DNA from: Myxococcota bacterium | GTDB taxonomy: Bacteria; Myxococcota; B64-G9 | NCBI GenBank assembly: GCA_022710975.1 | Contig: JAKLGA010000003.1 | Coordinates: 186,001 to 250,000, forward strand | Direction of reading: 5' to 3' | Length of the DNA: 64,000 nucleotides | In this document: positions 41,802 through 49,586 of the stretch, piece after piece | Layout: every line of letters begins with the position of its first letter | Numbering within the stretch: the first letter of the stretch is position 1 | Notes under the pieces: model-generated | Database searches by the model: none | The model's input: the letters and a program-made list of their open reading frames with translations, nothing else | Told to the model about the DNA's origin: nothing | Made by a program: the position numbers and the translations under genes

Positions 41802-43701
41802 TCCCCACCGTTCCACGTGGAACGGGACGGGCCACCGGAGGCGCGCGCTGGGCAGGCTGCTGGACATCGCGGTGGTCGGGGCTGGGCACGCCGGCTGCGA
41901 GGCCGCCCTGGCAGGGGCCCGCCTCGGGCTCGCCACGGCGCTCGTCACCCTGGACCGGACCCGGGTGGCCGAGATGAGCTGCAACCCGGCCATCGGCGGG
42001 CTGGGCAAGAGCCAGATCGTGCGCGAGCTCGATGCGCTCGGGGGGGAGATGGGGCGGGCGGCCGACGCCACCGCCATCCAGTTCCGGCGGCTCAACGCGA
42101 GCAAGGGCCCGGCCATCCGCGCGCGGCGCGTCCAGTGCGACCAGGCCGACTACGCGGCCTGGATGCGGGCCGCGGTCGAGGGGTGCCCCGGGCTCGAGCT
42201 CGTCGAGGGTCACGCCGTGGACCTCCGGGTGGGCCCTGGCGGGGTCGAGGGGGTGCGGCTCGAGGACGGCCGCGAGCTCCTGGCGCGCTGCGTGGTGTTG
42301 ACCACCGGGACCTTCCTGGGCGGGTGCCTGCACCTGGGGCTCGAGTGCACGCCCGGCGGCCGCTACGGCGAGCCGGCCGCCAGCGGCCTGACCTCGGCGC
42401 TCGAGCGCCTGGGGTTCGCCACCGGGCGGCTGAAGACCGGCACCCCGGCCCGCCTGCGGGCGTCCAGCGTGCGCCTCGAGGGGCTCACGCCGCAGCCCTC
42501 CGATCGCGTGGTGCTGGCCTTCTCGCACGACCACCCGCCCCGGCCCATGCCCCCCGGCGTGGCCTGCCACCTGACGCGGACCACGCCCGAGACCCACGCC
42601 ATCATCCGCGAGGGGCTGTCCCGCTCGCCCCTCTACACCGGCCGCATCCGCGGCAGGGGCCCTCGCTACTGCCCGTCCATCGAGGACAAGGTGGTGCGCT
42701 TCGCCGACCGGGACTCCCACCAGGTCATCCTGGAGCCCACCGGTCGCAGCCAGGCCGTGCTGTACCCGAACGGCATCTCCACCAGCCTGCCGCCCGACGT
42801 GCAGAAGCGGTTCGTGCGCTCCATCCCCGGGCTGGAGCGGGCCGAGCTGATCCGCCCCGGCTACGCCGTGGAGTACGACTTCGTGCCGCCCACCCAGCTC
42901 CTGCCCAGCCTCGAGGCGCGCCGCCTGCCCGGCCTCTTCCTGGCCGGTCAGATCAACGGGACCTCCGGCTACGAGGAGGCGGCCGGGCAGGGGCTGCTGG
43001 CCGGGGTGAACGCCGCCCGCAAGGTGCGGGGCCAGGCGCCGGTCGTGCTCGGGCGGCACGAGGCCTACCTCGGGGTGATGGTGGACGACCTGGTCACCCG
43101 GGGGACGGAGGAGCCCTACCGCATGTTCTCGTCCCGGGCCGAGCTGCGCCTGCTGCTGCGCGAGGACAACGCCGCGGCCAGGCTGCAGGCCTGGGCCGAG
43201 CGCATCGGGCTGCTCGGGGAGGCGGTGCGGGCGGCGCGCCGAGAGCGGCTCGCGCAGGTGGAGGCGCTGGTCGCGCAGCTCGGGGAGCTCCGGGAGGAGG
43301 GAGCGCCGGGCCGCCCGAGCCTGGCCCGGGTGCTGCGGAGGCCCGAGGTGAGGCTCGCGGAGCTGGCCCCGCGGCTGGGCCTGGAGGTGTCCCAGGACGT
43401 GCTCGAACAGGCCGAGGTACGCATCAAGTACGAGGGATACGTGGCGCGCCAGCTGCGCGAGGCGGAGAAGCTCTCCAGGCTGGCCGGGAGGCCGCTGCCA
43501 GAGGGGCTCGACTACCATGCCATCCCAGGGATTTCAAATGAGATTGCGTCCAAGCTGACCACCCTCCAGCCCACCTCGTTCGCCCAGGCTGCGAGGGTCG
43601 ACGGGATGACTCCAGCAGCACTAATGGTGCTCTCTTTCTGGCTCGACCACAGGGGTTGTGTTCCACGTGGAACATCGGTCGATGGAGGGGAAGACGCATG
43701 A
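41788..43701 (+). CDS. mnmG: tRNA uridine-5-carboxymethylaminomethyl modification enzyme MnmG
   Basis: The FAD-dependent partner of MnmE. The protein has the dinucleotide fold [11 protein letters not shown] near the N-terminus, [19 protein letters not shown] with a conserved Cys, TGTFLGG, and the C-terminal helical domain containing YEGYVARQ and MTPAALMVL. The GTG at 41788 gives 637 residues but a long N-terminal extension and overlaps mnmE by 14 bases. A CTG at 41848 in the same frame has GGAGG six bases upstream and would give the usual N-terminus, leaving parS site 1 outside the coding region. Its 3' end holds the second parS site and overlaps rsmG by four bases. Confidence 0.95.
   Translation: MSENNPHRSTWNGTGHRRRALGRLLDIAVVGAGHAGCEAALAGARLGLATALVTLDRTRVAEMSCNPAIGGLGKSQIVRELDALGGEMGRAADATAIQFRRLNASKGPAIRARRVQCDQADYAAWMRAAVEGCPGLELVEGHAVDLRVGPGGVEGVRLEDGRELLARCVVLTTGTFLGGCLHLGLECTPGGRYGEPAASGLTSALERLGFATGRLKTGTPARLRASSVRLEGLTPQPSDRVVLAFSHDHPPRPMPPGVACHLTRTTPETHAIIREGLSRSPLYTGRIRGRGPRYCPSIEDKVVRFADRDSHQVILEPTGRSQAVLYPNGISTSLPPDVQKRFVRSIPGLERAELIRPGYAVEYDFVPPTQLLPSLEARRLPGLFLAGQINGTSGYEEAAGQGLLAGVNAARKVRGQAPVVLGRHEAYLGVMVDDLVTRGTEEPYRMFSSRAELRLLLREDNAAARLQAWAERIGLLGEAVRAARRERLAQVEALVAQLGELREEGAPGRPSLARVLRRPEVRLAELAPRLGLEVSQDVLEQAEVRIKYEGYVARQLREAEKLSRLAGRPLPEGLDYHAIPGISNEIASKLTTLQPTSFAQAARVDGMTPAALMVLSFWLDHRGCVPRGTSVDGGEDA
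41808..41825. other. parS: parS centromere site 1
   Basis: CCGTTCCACGTGGAACGG is a perfect 18-bp palindrome with the GTTCCACGTGGAAC core of ParB sites. It lies at the mnmE-mnmG junction, 2.6 kb before parA. ParB binds such sites, spreads as a CTP clamp and is moved by ParA to segregate the origin. Confidence 0.9.
43659..43674. other. parS: parS centromere site 2
   Basis: TGTTCCACGTGGAACA, a perfect 16-bp palindrome and the canonical parS form. It is inside the last codons of mnmG (encoding VPRGT), 24 bases before the rsmG start, and 1.85 kb from site 1. Confidence 0.93.
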
Positions 43702-44405
43702 GCTCCACCTTCCTCGAGCTCCTCCTCGAGGGCGCCCGTAGGCTCGGGCTCGACCTGGACCCGGAGGGATTGCGCCGGCTGGCCAGCCACCGGGAGGTGC
43801 TCGAGCGCTGGGCCGGACGGGTCAACCTGACCACCGTGCGCGATCTCGAGGGGCAGGTCGAGCGGCTCTACCTCGACTCGGCCGTGGTCCTCCCGCACCT
43901 GGCGCCGGGGGCTCGCCTGCACGATGTCGGAACCGGGGCTGGCTTCCCCGGGCTGGTGCTCAAGGCCCTGCGGCCCGAGCTCCGGGTCACCCTGACCGAG
44001 GCCCGCCACAAGCGGGTCGCCTTCCTGCGGGCGGCGCTGCGCGAGATGGGGCTCCACGAGGGCGAGGGCCTGGAGCTGCGCTGGAGCAGGGTCGGCTGGA
44101 CCGAGCCCTGCCGGGCCGCGGAAGCCTGGGACGAGGTGATCTCCCGGGCCGTGGCCCCCCCCGCGCAGTGGGTCCGGGCCGCGGCCCCCCTGGTCGCCCC
44201 GGGCGGGCGCCTGTGGGTCATGTCCGGCGCTCCCCACGCCGACGACGGGGATGGAGAGCAGGGCGGGGAGGGGAGCGCGGAACCGGCTGGGCCGCCCGAG
44301 GGCTGGGCGCTCGCACCCGGGTTCCGGCTCGAGCAGGTCCTGCCCTACACCCTGCCCTTCTGCGGGCTGGCGCGCCGGCTGGTGGCGATCCGCCGGGCCA
44401 GCTGA
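43698..44405 (+). CDS. rsmG: 16S rRNA (guanine-N7) methyltransferase RsmG
   Basis: Methylates G527 of 16S rRNA using S-adenosylmethionine. 235 residues: substrate-cofactor motif DVGTGAGFPGLVLKA, then TEARHKRVAFLR, and the later ISRAVAPPAQWV, all typical. A short acidic/Gly insertion (about 175-200) is unusual. The ATG overlaps the mnmG stop (ATGA) with GGAGGGG upstream. Confidence 0.95.
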   Translation: MSSTFLELLLEGARRLGLDLDPEGLRRLASHREVLERWAGRVNLTTVRDLEGQVERLYLDSAVVLPHLAPGARLHDVGTGAGFPGLVLKALRPELRVTLTEARHKRVAFLRAALREMGLHEGEGLELRWSRVGWTEPCRAAEAWDEVISRAVAPPAQWVRAAAPLVAPGGRLWVMSGAPHADDGDGEQGGEGSAEPAGPPEGWALAPGFRLEQVLPYTLPFCGLARRLVAIRRAS

Positions 44406-44412
44406 GCAGATC

Positions 44413-44441
44413 TTGAGTTGCCCCCCTGGCTGTGGTACGAC
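44413..44441 (+). promoter_or_regulatory. Candidate parAB promoter
   Basis: TTGAGT at 44413-44418, 17-base spacer, TACGAC at 44436-44441. It lies in the 66-base gap between rsmG and parA. The match is moderate and parAB may also be read from upstream. Confidence 0.35.
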
Positions 44442-44471
44442 ACGGCTCCGTCCGGGAGAGGGGCGACGAGC

Positions 44472-45242
44472 ATGGGCCGAGTGATCGCCATCGCGAACCA
44501 GAAGGGCGGCGTGGGCAAGACCACCACCGCCATCAACCTGGCCGCCTCCCTGAGCGTGGCCGAGCGGCCGGTGCTGCTCATCGACGCCGACCCGCAGTCC
44601 AACGCCACCACGGGCTTCGGCCTGGCGCGCGATCCGGAGCGCGCCAACCTGTACGACGTGCTGCTGGGGGCCTGCGGGCTGGCCGAGGCCGCCCAGCCGA
44701 CCGAGCTCGATCACCTGCGCCTGGTGCCCTCGAGCAACGACCTCATCGGCGCCGAGGTCGAGCTGGTCGCCCGGGACGGGCGGGAGCGGCGGCTGCGGAA
44801 CGCCCTCGAGCAGGTCCGGGGGGACTACGAGTTCGTGCTCATCGACTGCCCCCCCTCGCTCGGCCTGCTCACGGTGAACGCGCTGACCGCGGCCGACGGG
44901 ATCATCGTGCCGCTGCAGGCCGAGTACTACGCCCTCGAGGGGCTGAGCAACCTGCTGCGCACGGTCGACCTCATCCGCCAGGGGCTGAACCCCGGGCTCG
45001 CCGTGGACGGGGTGCTGCTGACCATGTTCGACCCGCGCAACGCCATCTCGCACGGGGTGGAGAGCGAGGTGCGCGGGAACTTCCAGGGGCGGGTGTTCGA
45101 GACCGTCATCCCGCGCAACGTGCGCCTGTCCGAGGCGCCCTCCTTCGGCAAACCCGCGCTGCTCTACGACCCCCGGTCCAAGGGGTGCGAGAGCTACCTC
45201 GCGCTGGCCAAGGAGCTCCTTGGAATCTTTGTAACTCATTGA
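44472..45242 (+). CDS. parA: Chromosome partitioning ATPase ParA
   Basis: A nucleoid-bound ATPase whose gradient pulls ParB-parS complexes. 256 residues with the deviant Walker A KGGVGKTT (11-18), the switch motif DADPQSNAT, Walker [13 protein letters not shown] and a C-terminal helical part with basic residues for DNA binding. The start at 44472 fits the family N-terminus; AGGGG lies upstream. Followed by parB after 19 bases. Confidence 0.97.
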   Translation: MGRVIAIANQKGGVGKTTTAINLAASLSVAERPVLLIDADPQSNATTGFGLARDPERANLYDVLLGACGLAEAAQPTELDHLRLVPSSNDLIGAEVELVARDGRERRLRNALEQVRGDYEFVLIDCPPSLGLLTVNALTAADGIIVPLQAEYYALEGLSNLLRTVDLIRQGLNPGLAVDGVLLTMFDPRNAISHGVESEVRGNFQGRVFETVIPRNVRLSEAPSFGKPALLYDPRSKGCESYLALAKELLGIFVTH

Positions 45243-45261
45243 ATAGCAAGCGGTAATTAGA

Positions 45262-46158
45262 ATGGAATCCAAGCGCAAGGCACTCGGCAAAGGACTGGCG
45301 GCCCTCATCCCGGTGGAGCGAAAGCCGGCCCCGGCGGGCGCGCCCCAGGGCGCGGCCGGGACGGGCGGGCTGTTCGAGTGCCCGGTGGACCGGCTCGAGC
45401 CGAACGCGGAGCAGCCGCGCCAGAGCTTCGACGAGGGCCGGCTGCGTGAGCTCGCCGACAGCGTCAAGACCCAGGGCGTGCTGCAGCCCCTGGTGGTGCG
45501 GGCGCTCGGCGACGGCCGCTTCCAGATCGTGGCCGGCGAGCGGCGCTGGCGCGCGGCGCGCCTGGCCGGGCTCGAGCGCGTGCCGGTGGTGGTCAAGAAC
45601 CTGTCGGACTCCGAGAGCCTCGAGGTGGCGCTGATCGAGAACATCCAGCGCGAGGATCTGAACCCGCTGGAGGAGGCCGAGGCCTACCGCCTGCTCATCG
45701 AGGAGCACGGGCTGACCCAGGAGCGCCTGGCCACCCGGGTGGGCCGCCAGCGCAGCACGGTCACCAACGCGCTGCGGCTGCTCAAGCTGCCCGAGGAGCT
45801 GAAGACCTACCTGCTGACCGGCGAGCTGACCATGGGCCACGCGCGGGCCATCCTGGGCATCGAGGGCGAGAGCCACCAGATGGCCATCGCGCGCAAGGTG
45901 GTCCGCGAGAAGCTGTCGGTGCGGGCCTGCGAGGAGCTCATCCGCAACGCGCCGGCGCCCAAGGCCAAGCACGGCGGCGGGCGCAAGGCCAAGGCCAGGC
46001 CCTACTCCCCGGCCCAGTTCCAGCTCGTGGAGACGCTCCAGCGCCGCCTGAGCACCAAGGTCGATCTGCACCCCGGCCGCAAGGGCGGCCGGGTGGTCAT
46101 CCATTACTACTCGCTCGACGACCTGGACCGCCTCCTGGCCGTCATCGAGGGAAAGTAG
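45262..46158 (+). CDS. parB: Chromosome partitioning protein ParB
   Basis: Binds parS, hydrolyses CTP and loads as a sliding clamp. 298 residues: N-terminal basic segment KRKALGKGLAAL that stimulates ParA, the CTP-binding domain with GERRWRA (92-98) and ENIQREDLNPLEEA, a helix-turn-helix (LTQERLATRVGRQRSTVTNALRLL region), and a C-terminal dimerisation domain. The two parS sites upstream are its expected targets. Confidence 0.97.
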   Translation: MESKRKALGKGLAALIPVERKPAPAGAPQGAAGTGGLFECPVDRLEPNAEQPRQSFDEGRLRELADSVKTQGVLQPLVVRALGDGRFQIVAGERRWRAARLAGLERVPVVVKNLSDSESLEVALIENIQREDLNPLEEAEAYRLLIEEHGLTQERLATRVGRQRSTVTNALRLLKLPEELKTYLLTGELTMGHARAILGIEGESHQMAIARKVVREKLSVRACEELIRNAPAPKAKHGGGRKAKARPYSPAQFQLVETLQRRLSTKVDLHPGRKGGRVVIHYYSLDDLDRLLAVIEGK

Positions 46159-46168
46159 GTCTCACGCC

Positions 46169-46684
46169 GTGGCCCTGTGGAAGCGTGACACCAAGACTCC
46201 GCCGCCGGCGAGGCCGGCGGCGCCGCTGGCAGCCCCGCTCACCCTCCCGCGGGGGGAGGAGCTGGCGCCCCAGCCGAAGAAGGAGAAGAAGGTGAGCCTG
46301 AAGACCGACGAGATCACCACCGTGCTGGGGAAGGGAAGCGAGTTCGAGGGCAAGCTGCACTTCGAGGGCACGCTGCGCATCGAGGGCGTGTTCCACGGCG
46401 AGATCAAGTCCGACTCCGTCCTGGTGGTGGGCGAGGGGGCCAAGGTGAACGCCGAGGTCGAGATCGGCACGGTGATCATCAACGGCCAGGTGACCGGCAA
46501 CATCAAGGCCAAGCAGGGGGTGGAGATCCGCGCCCCGGGCCGCATGATGGGCAACATCGAGACGCCGTCGCTCATCATCGAGAAGGGCGTGGCCTTCGAC
46601 GGCCAGTGCAAGATGGACACGGGGGTCAAGGCCGCCCCGGCCTCCTTCGTGAAGCCCGAGCCGGCCAAGGTCGAGAAGAAGTAG
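46169..46684 (+). CDS. Bactofilin
   Basis: A polymer-forming cytoskeletal protein, 171 residues. A Pro-rich N-terminal tail (about 1-45) precedes the right-handed beta-helix (about 50-150), seen as repeated six-residue hydrophobic patterns (KLHFEGTLRIEGVFHGEI, then VVGEGAKVNAEVEIG). The C-terminus is short and basic. The GTG start lies 10 bases after parB, so it is probably in the parAB operon. In Myxococcus xanthus, bactofilins near parAB anchor the segregation machinery, which supports the same role here. Confidence 0.93.
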   Translation: MALWKRDTKTPPPARPAAPLAAPLTLPRGEELAPQPKKEKKVSLKTDEITTVLGKGSEFEGKLHFEGTLRIEGVFHGEIKSDSVLVVGEGAKVNAEVEIGTVIINGQVTGNIKAKQGVEIRAPGRMMGNIETPSLIIEKGVAFDGQCKMDTGVKAAPASFVKPEPAKVEKK

Positions 46685-46686
46685 GC

Positions 46687-48447
46687 CTAGAGCTTCGCCT
46701 CGATCTCGAAGATGGGCCGGATGTCCACGGGGACGTCCCCCAGCCGGTCGAGCACGGCCCGCATCTCGGGCCGCACGCGCCCGTACCTCTCGAGCAGGGC
46801 CCGGGCACCCTCGTAGTCCCCGCGCGCCTCGATCCCCAGGATCTCGCCGGCGAGCTCGCGGACCCTGGCGGCCGACACGGCCGGATCCACCCGGAAGCGG
46901 CCGGTGGACGGATCGTGCACGTAGGCCCCGCGCTCGAGCAGCGCGTTGAACAGCAGCAGGTCGGCCTTGCCGTGGGCCTCGTCCACGCCGAAGCGCACCG
47001 AGCGGAACACCCCGGCCAGGAAGGTGGTCTCGCAGGTGGCCGCGAGCTCCCGGGGGAGGACGCCGCGCTCGACCAGGAAGAGCGTGTTCAGCACCCCGAG
47101 GATGTCCGCCTTGGCCTCCTCGATGGGCGAGTAGAGCTCCTTGAGGGCCAGGTTCACGGTGGTCTTCGCCCCGTCCCTGTCGATGAAGCCCGGGCCCAGC
47201 CCGTGGGCGATCTCGTGCATCAGGGTGTGGGTGAAGTAGGCGTCGAAGGACAGCTTCTCCAGCTCGCCCTGCTGGAGCGCGCGCCCGGCGATGGGGGTCA
47301 GGATCTTGTCGAACTTGGCGTGGCTGATGTTCTTCAGCATCACCTTCTTGGAGCCCTTCTGCTCCCGCACCCGCTCGTCGTTGGGCAGGTTGAAGGCCAG
47401 GGTCTGCACCCCGGCGCGGGTGTCCCCGGCCGAGTAGAGCAGATCCACGACCAGCAGCGGCGACTCCTGGGTGCGCGGAGGGCTGCGGAACTCGGGCGGC
47501 AGGGGGAGGTTGTCCTCCTGGGCCTGCAGGGTGCCCTCGATGGCCGCGAGCTTCGCGCTCTCGGCCTGGTCGCGCAGCGTGATGAACGCCTCGAAGGCCC
47601 CCTTGTAGTTCAGCAGCGCGTCCTCGTACACCTCGTAGGGCCCGAGGGTCACCTCGATGGCGGAGTCGCGCACGCTGACCCAGTCCACGTCGCTCTGGTA
47701 GTAGTCGTTCGTGCGGAGGGCCTGGGCCCGGGAGCGCAGGTAGGTCGCCAGGCTCTGGGCGGGCACCAGGCCCGCCGCGGCCTCGAGCGCGGACGCGGCC
47801 TTGCCGAGCGCCTCGGCGTGGTGCCGCGAGTAGGGCACGGCCACGAGCCGCCCGCCCTCGCGGCGCAGGACCGTGAAGGTGCCCTGGAACGCGGCCGTGT
47901 CCTCCGGCTGGGCGGCCAGGTGGGCCTCCAGCTCGGCCTTGCTCATGTCGGCCGGGTAGAAGGTGGCCCCGGCCGGCTTGACGGGGGCGGTCAGCTCCCG
48001 GCCGTCCAGGCTGGCCCGCAGGAAGGCCTTGCCGCCCTCCAGGCGGTCGTAGGCCCCGGCGTGGATGGTGAGCAGCTCCAGGAGCTTCGCCTCGGCCGCG
48101 TCGCGGGGTCTGGCGAGCCGCGCGCGCAGCGCCGGCCCCTCCCAGGAGGCCTGCTGCCAGAACAGATCGTCCATGATGCGCGCCGCCTCGAGCAGGTGCC
48201 GGAGCGCCTGCAGCTCCTGCCCGCTGAAGCGGGCCGGATCGAAGGCGAGCGGCGTGGGCGCGAAGCGCGCCACGCGTTCACCGAGCTCCGCCGGGCTGAG
48301 CAGGGGAGTGAGCTCGATGCGATCGGCGTCCATGGCGGCCTCCGGACCGGCGGGCGGCCTGGCCGCATCCGCCTGGTGGGCGCAGCCCGCGGCCAGGGCG
48401 ACCGCGAGGGCCGCGAGCACGCGGGCCAGGGTGAGGGCTGGGTTCAT
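46687..48447 (-). CDS. M49-like zinc peptidase lipoprotein (dipeptidyl-peptidase III related)
   Basis: A 586-residue lipoprotein: signal peptide with LAAGC lipobox (about Cys22), then a large helical protein. The zinc site is MHEIAHGLGPG, with His411, Glu412 and His415, and the third ligand is in SPIEEAKADILG (Glu443-Glu444). This HExxHG / EEAKAD pair matches the M49-like branch; classical DPP III has HExxGH instead. It probably removes short peptides at the outer membrane or periplasm. GGGAGG precedes the start at 48447. It converges on the bactofilin gene with a two-base gap. Confidence 0.85.
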   Translation of the reverse strand: MNPALTLARVLAALAVALAAGCAHQADAARPPAGPEAAMDADRIELTPLLSPAELGERVARFAPTPLAFDPARFSGQELQALRHLLEAARIMDDLFWQQASWEGPALRARLARPRDAAEAKLLELLTIHAGAYDRLEGGKAFLRASLDGRELTAPVKPAGATFYPADMSKAELEAHLAAQPEDTAAFQGTFTVLRREGGRLVAVPYSRHHAEALGKAASALEAAAGLVPAQSLATYLRSRAQALRTNDYYQSDVDWVSVRDSAIEVTLGPYEVYEDALLNYKGAFEAFITLRDQAESAKLAAIEGTLQAQEDNLPLPPEFRSPPRTQESPLLVVDLLYSAGDTRAGVQTLAFNLPNDERVREQKGSKKVMLKNISHAKFDKILTPIAGRALQQGELEKLSFDAYFTHTLMHEIAHGLGPGFIDRDGAKTTVNLALKELYSPIEEAKADILGVLNTLFLVERGVLPRELAATCETTFLAGVFRSVRFGVDEAHGKADLLLFNALLERGAYVHDPSTGRFRVDPAVSAARVRELAGEILGIEARGDYEGARALLERYGRVRPEMRAVLDRLGDVPVDIRPIFEIEAKL

Positions 48448-48468
48448 GGGGGCACCTCCCAGCAAGGG

Positions 48469-48497
48469 GCTGTACCAGCGCCACCCGCGCCTGTCAA
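48469..48497 (-). promoter_or_regulatory. Promoter of the M49-like peptidase gene
   Basis: On the minus strand: TTGACA (complement of 48492-48497), 17 bases, TACAGC (complement of 48469-48474). The start near 48462 leaves a short leader with the ribosome site. A second TTGACA on the plus strand at 48532-48537 forms an inverted pair (TGTCAACG and CGTTGACA) and could serve the divergent gene, although its -10 (GCATGT at 48555-48560) is weak. Confidence 0.55.
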
Positions 48498-48603
48498 CGC
48501 GGGCCGCGGGTGGCCGGGGTGAGCAACGCCGTTGACAAGTCGGGCGGGTTCGCGGCATGTGAAGGACGCGCCCCGGCGACGAGCGAGGCGCGGGAGGCCC
48601 GGC

Positions 48604-49161
48604 TTGGCCACGAAGAAGGCGAAGGCGACCGGCAAACCCGAGGCGAGGACCAAGGCCCCCGCCAGCCCCGCGGCTCCGTCCCGGGGCGAGGAGCAGGCGG
48701 CTCTGGCCGCCGTCGAGCAGGTGCTGCGCGGGCTGGAGCCCCGTTTCGAGGAGCTCGGCGCCCGCCTGGCCGAGCAGATCGCGGCGCGCCTGGAGGAGTC
48801 CGGGTTGCTCGCCAGGCTGGCCGGGCTGGTGACCGCCACCCGGGCCGCGCCCGGCGCGGACGAACCGGCCCGCGCGGGCGGGTGCGTCGAGGGCGAAGGC
48901 GAAGGAGAGGGCGAGGGGAAGACCTGCGCAGAGCAGGGCTGCACCGAGCCGGCCCGCGCGCGCGGGCTCTGCTCCAAGCACTACCAGCGCCAGCGCTACG
49001 CCGAGAAGCGCCAGGCCGAGGAGCGCGAGGCCGGTCCGGACGCGAAGCCCAGGCGGGGCGGCGGGAGCTGCGAGGTCGAGGGCTGCGGCCTGACGGTGTA
49101 CGCCCGCGGCATGTGCAGCAAGCACTTCATGGAGTGGGTCCGCACCCGCAAGAAGGCCTGA
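48604..49161 (+). CDS. Zinc-cluster protein with duplicated CxxxGC-GLCSKH motif
   Basis: A 185-residue protein. The TTG at 48604 is chosen because GGAGG lies seven bases upstream and a basic Lys/Ala start follows. Residues 1-40 are basic and disordered; 45-90 form a predicted amphipathic or coiled helix. An acidic (GE)n run precedes two copies of a small Cys/His cluster: CAEQGCTEPARARGLCSKHY and CEVEGCGLTVYARGMCSKHF, spaced by about 40 residues. Each gives three Cys and one His, a likely zinc site. Similar clusters occur in myxobacterial proteins of unknown role; nucleic-acid or protein binding is plausible. Confidence 0.75.
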   Translation: MATKKAKATGKPEARTKAPASPAAPSRGEEQAALAAVEQVLRGLEPRFEELGARLAEQIAARLEESGLLARLAGLVTATRAAPGADEPARAGGCVEGEGEGEGEGKTCAEQGCTEPARARGLCSKHYQRQRYAEKRQAEEREAGPDAKPRRGGGSCEVEGCGLTVYARGMCSKHFMEWVRTRKKA

Positions 49162-49180
49162 GCGCCCCCCCGGCCGGGCC

Positions 49181-49552
49181 TCAGGCCGGCCGCTCGAACA
49201 GGTTGAGGGCCAGCACCAGGGCCGCCTTGCGCAGCCTGTCCGGATCGTCGGTGTCGATCCGCAGCTGCCGGACCCCGCTGGGGTCGCACAGGCCGTTGCC
49301 GTCCAGGCTGGCCAGGAGCTCGCCGCCGTTGGACTCGATGCGGCCGCCGCCGTCCATGGTCGCCAGCCGCTCCCCGCCGTTGGAGAACACGTTCCAGCCC
49401 TCGTCGATCTGCGCCCGGCGCTGCCCGTCCGCGCTGTAGACGTTGCCCTGCTCGTCCACGTGCCCCACCTGGCCGCCCTGGGCCGTGTAGAACTGGAGCG
49501 GCTCCTCGACCGTGGCGACCTGGTTCTCCTGCGCGTCGTAGACGTGGAACAT
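49181..49552 (-). CDS. Small beta-repeat protein of unknown function
   Basis: A 123-residue acidic protein built of about six short repeats of roughly 15 residues with the pattern (hydrophobic)D-x-x-G-x-(V/I)-x-S-x-x-G (for example EQGNVYSADGQRR, EGWNVFSNGGERL, GGGRIESNGGELL). This suggests stacked beta-hairpins. No signal peptide. GGAGG precedes the ATG at 49552. It lies 34 bases after the large lipoprotein gene and is probably cotranscribed with it. Family not recognised. Confidence 0.7.
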   Translation of the reverse strand: MFHVYDAQENQVATVEEPLQFYTAQGGQVGHVDEQGNVYSADGQRRAQIDEGWNVFSNGGERLATMDGGGRIESNGGELLASLDGNGLCDPSGVRQLRIDTDDPDRLRKAALVLALNLFERPA

Positions 49553-49586
49553 GCCGGGCCTCCGGGGTGGTGATCGGGTGGCTGGG

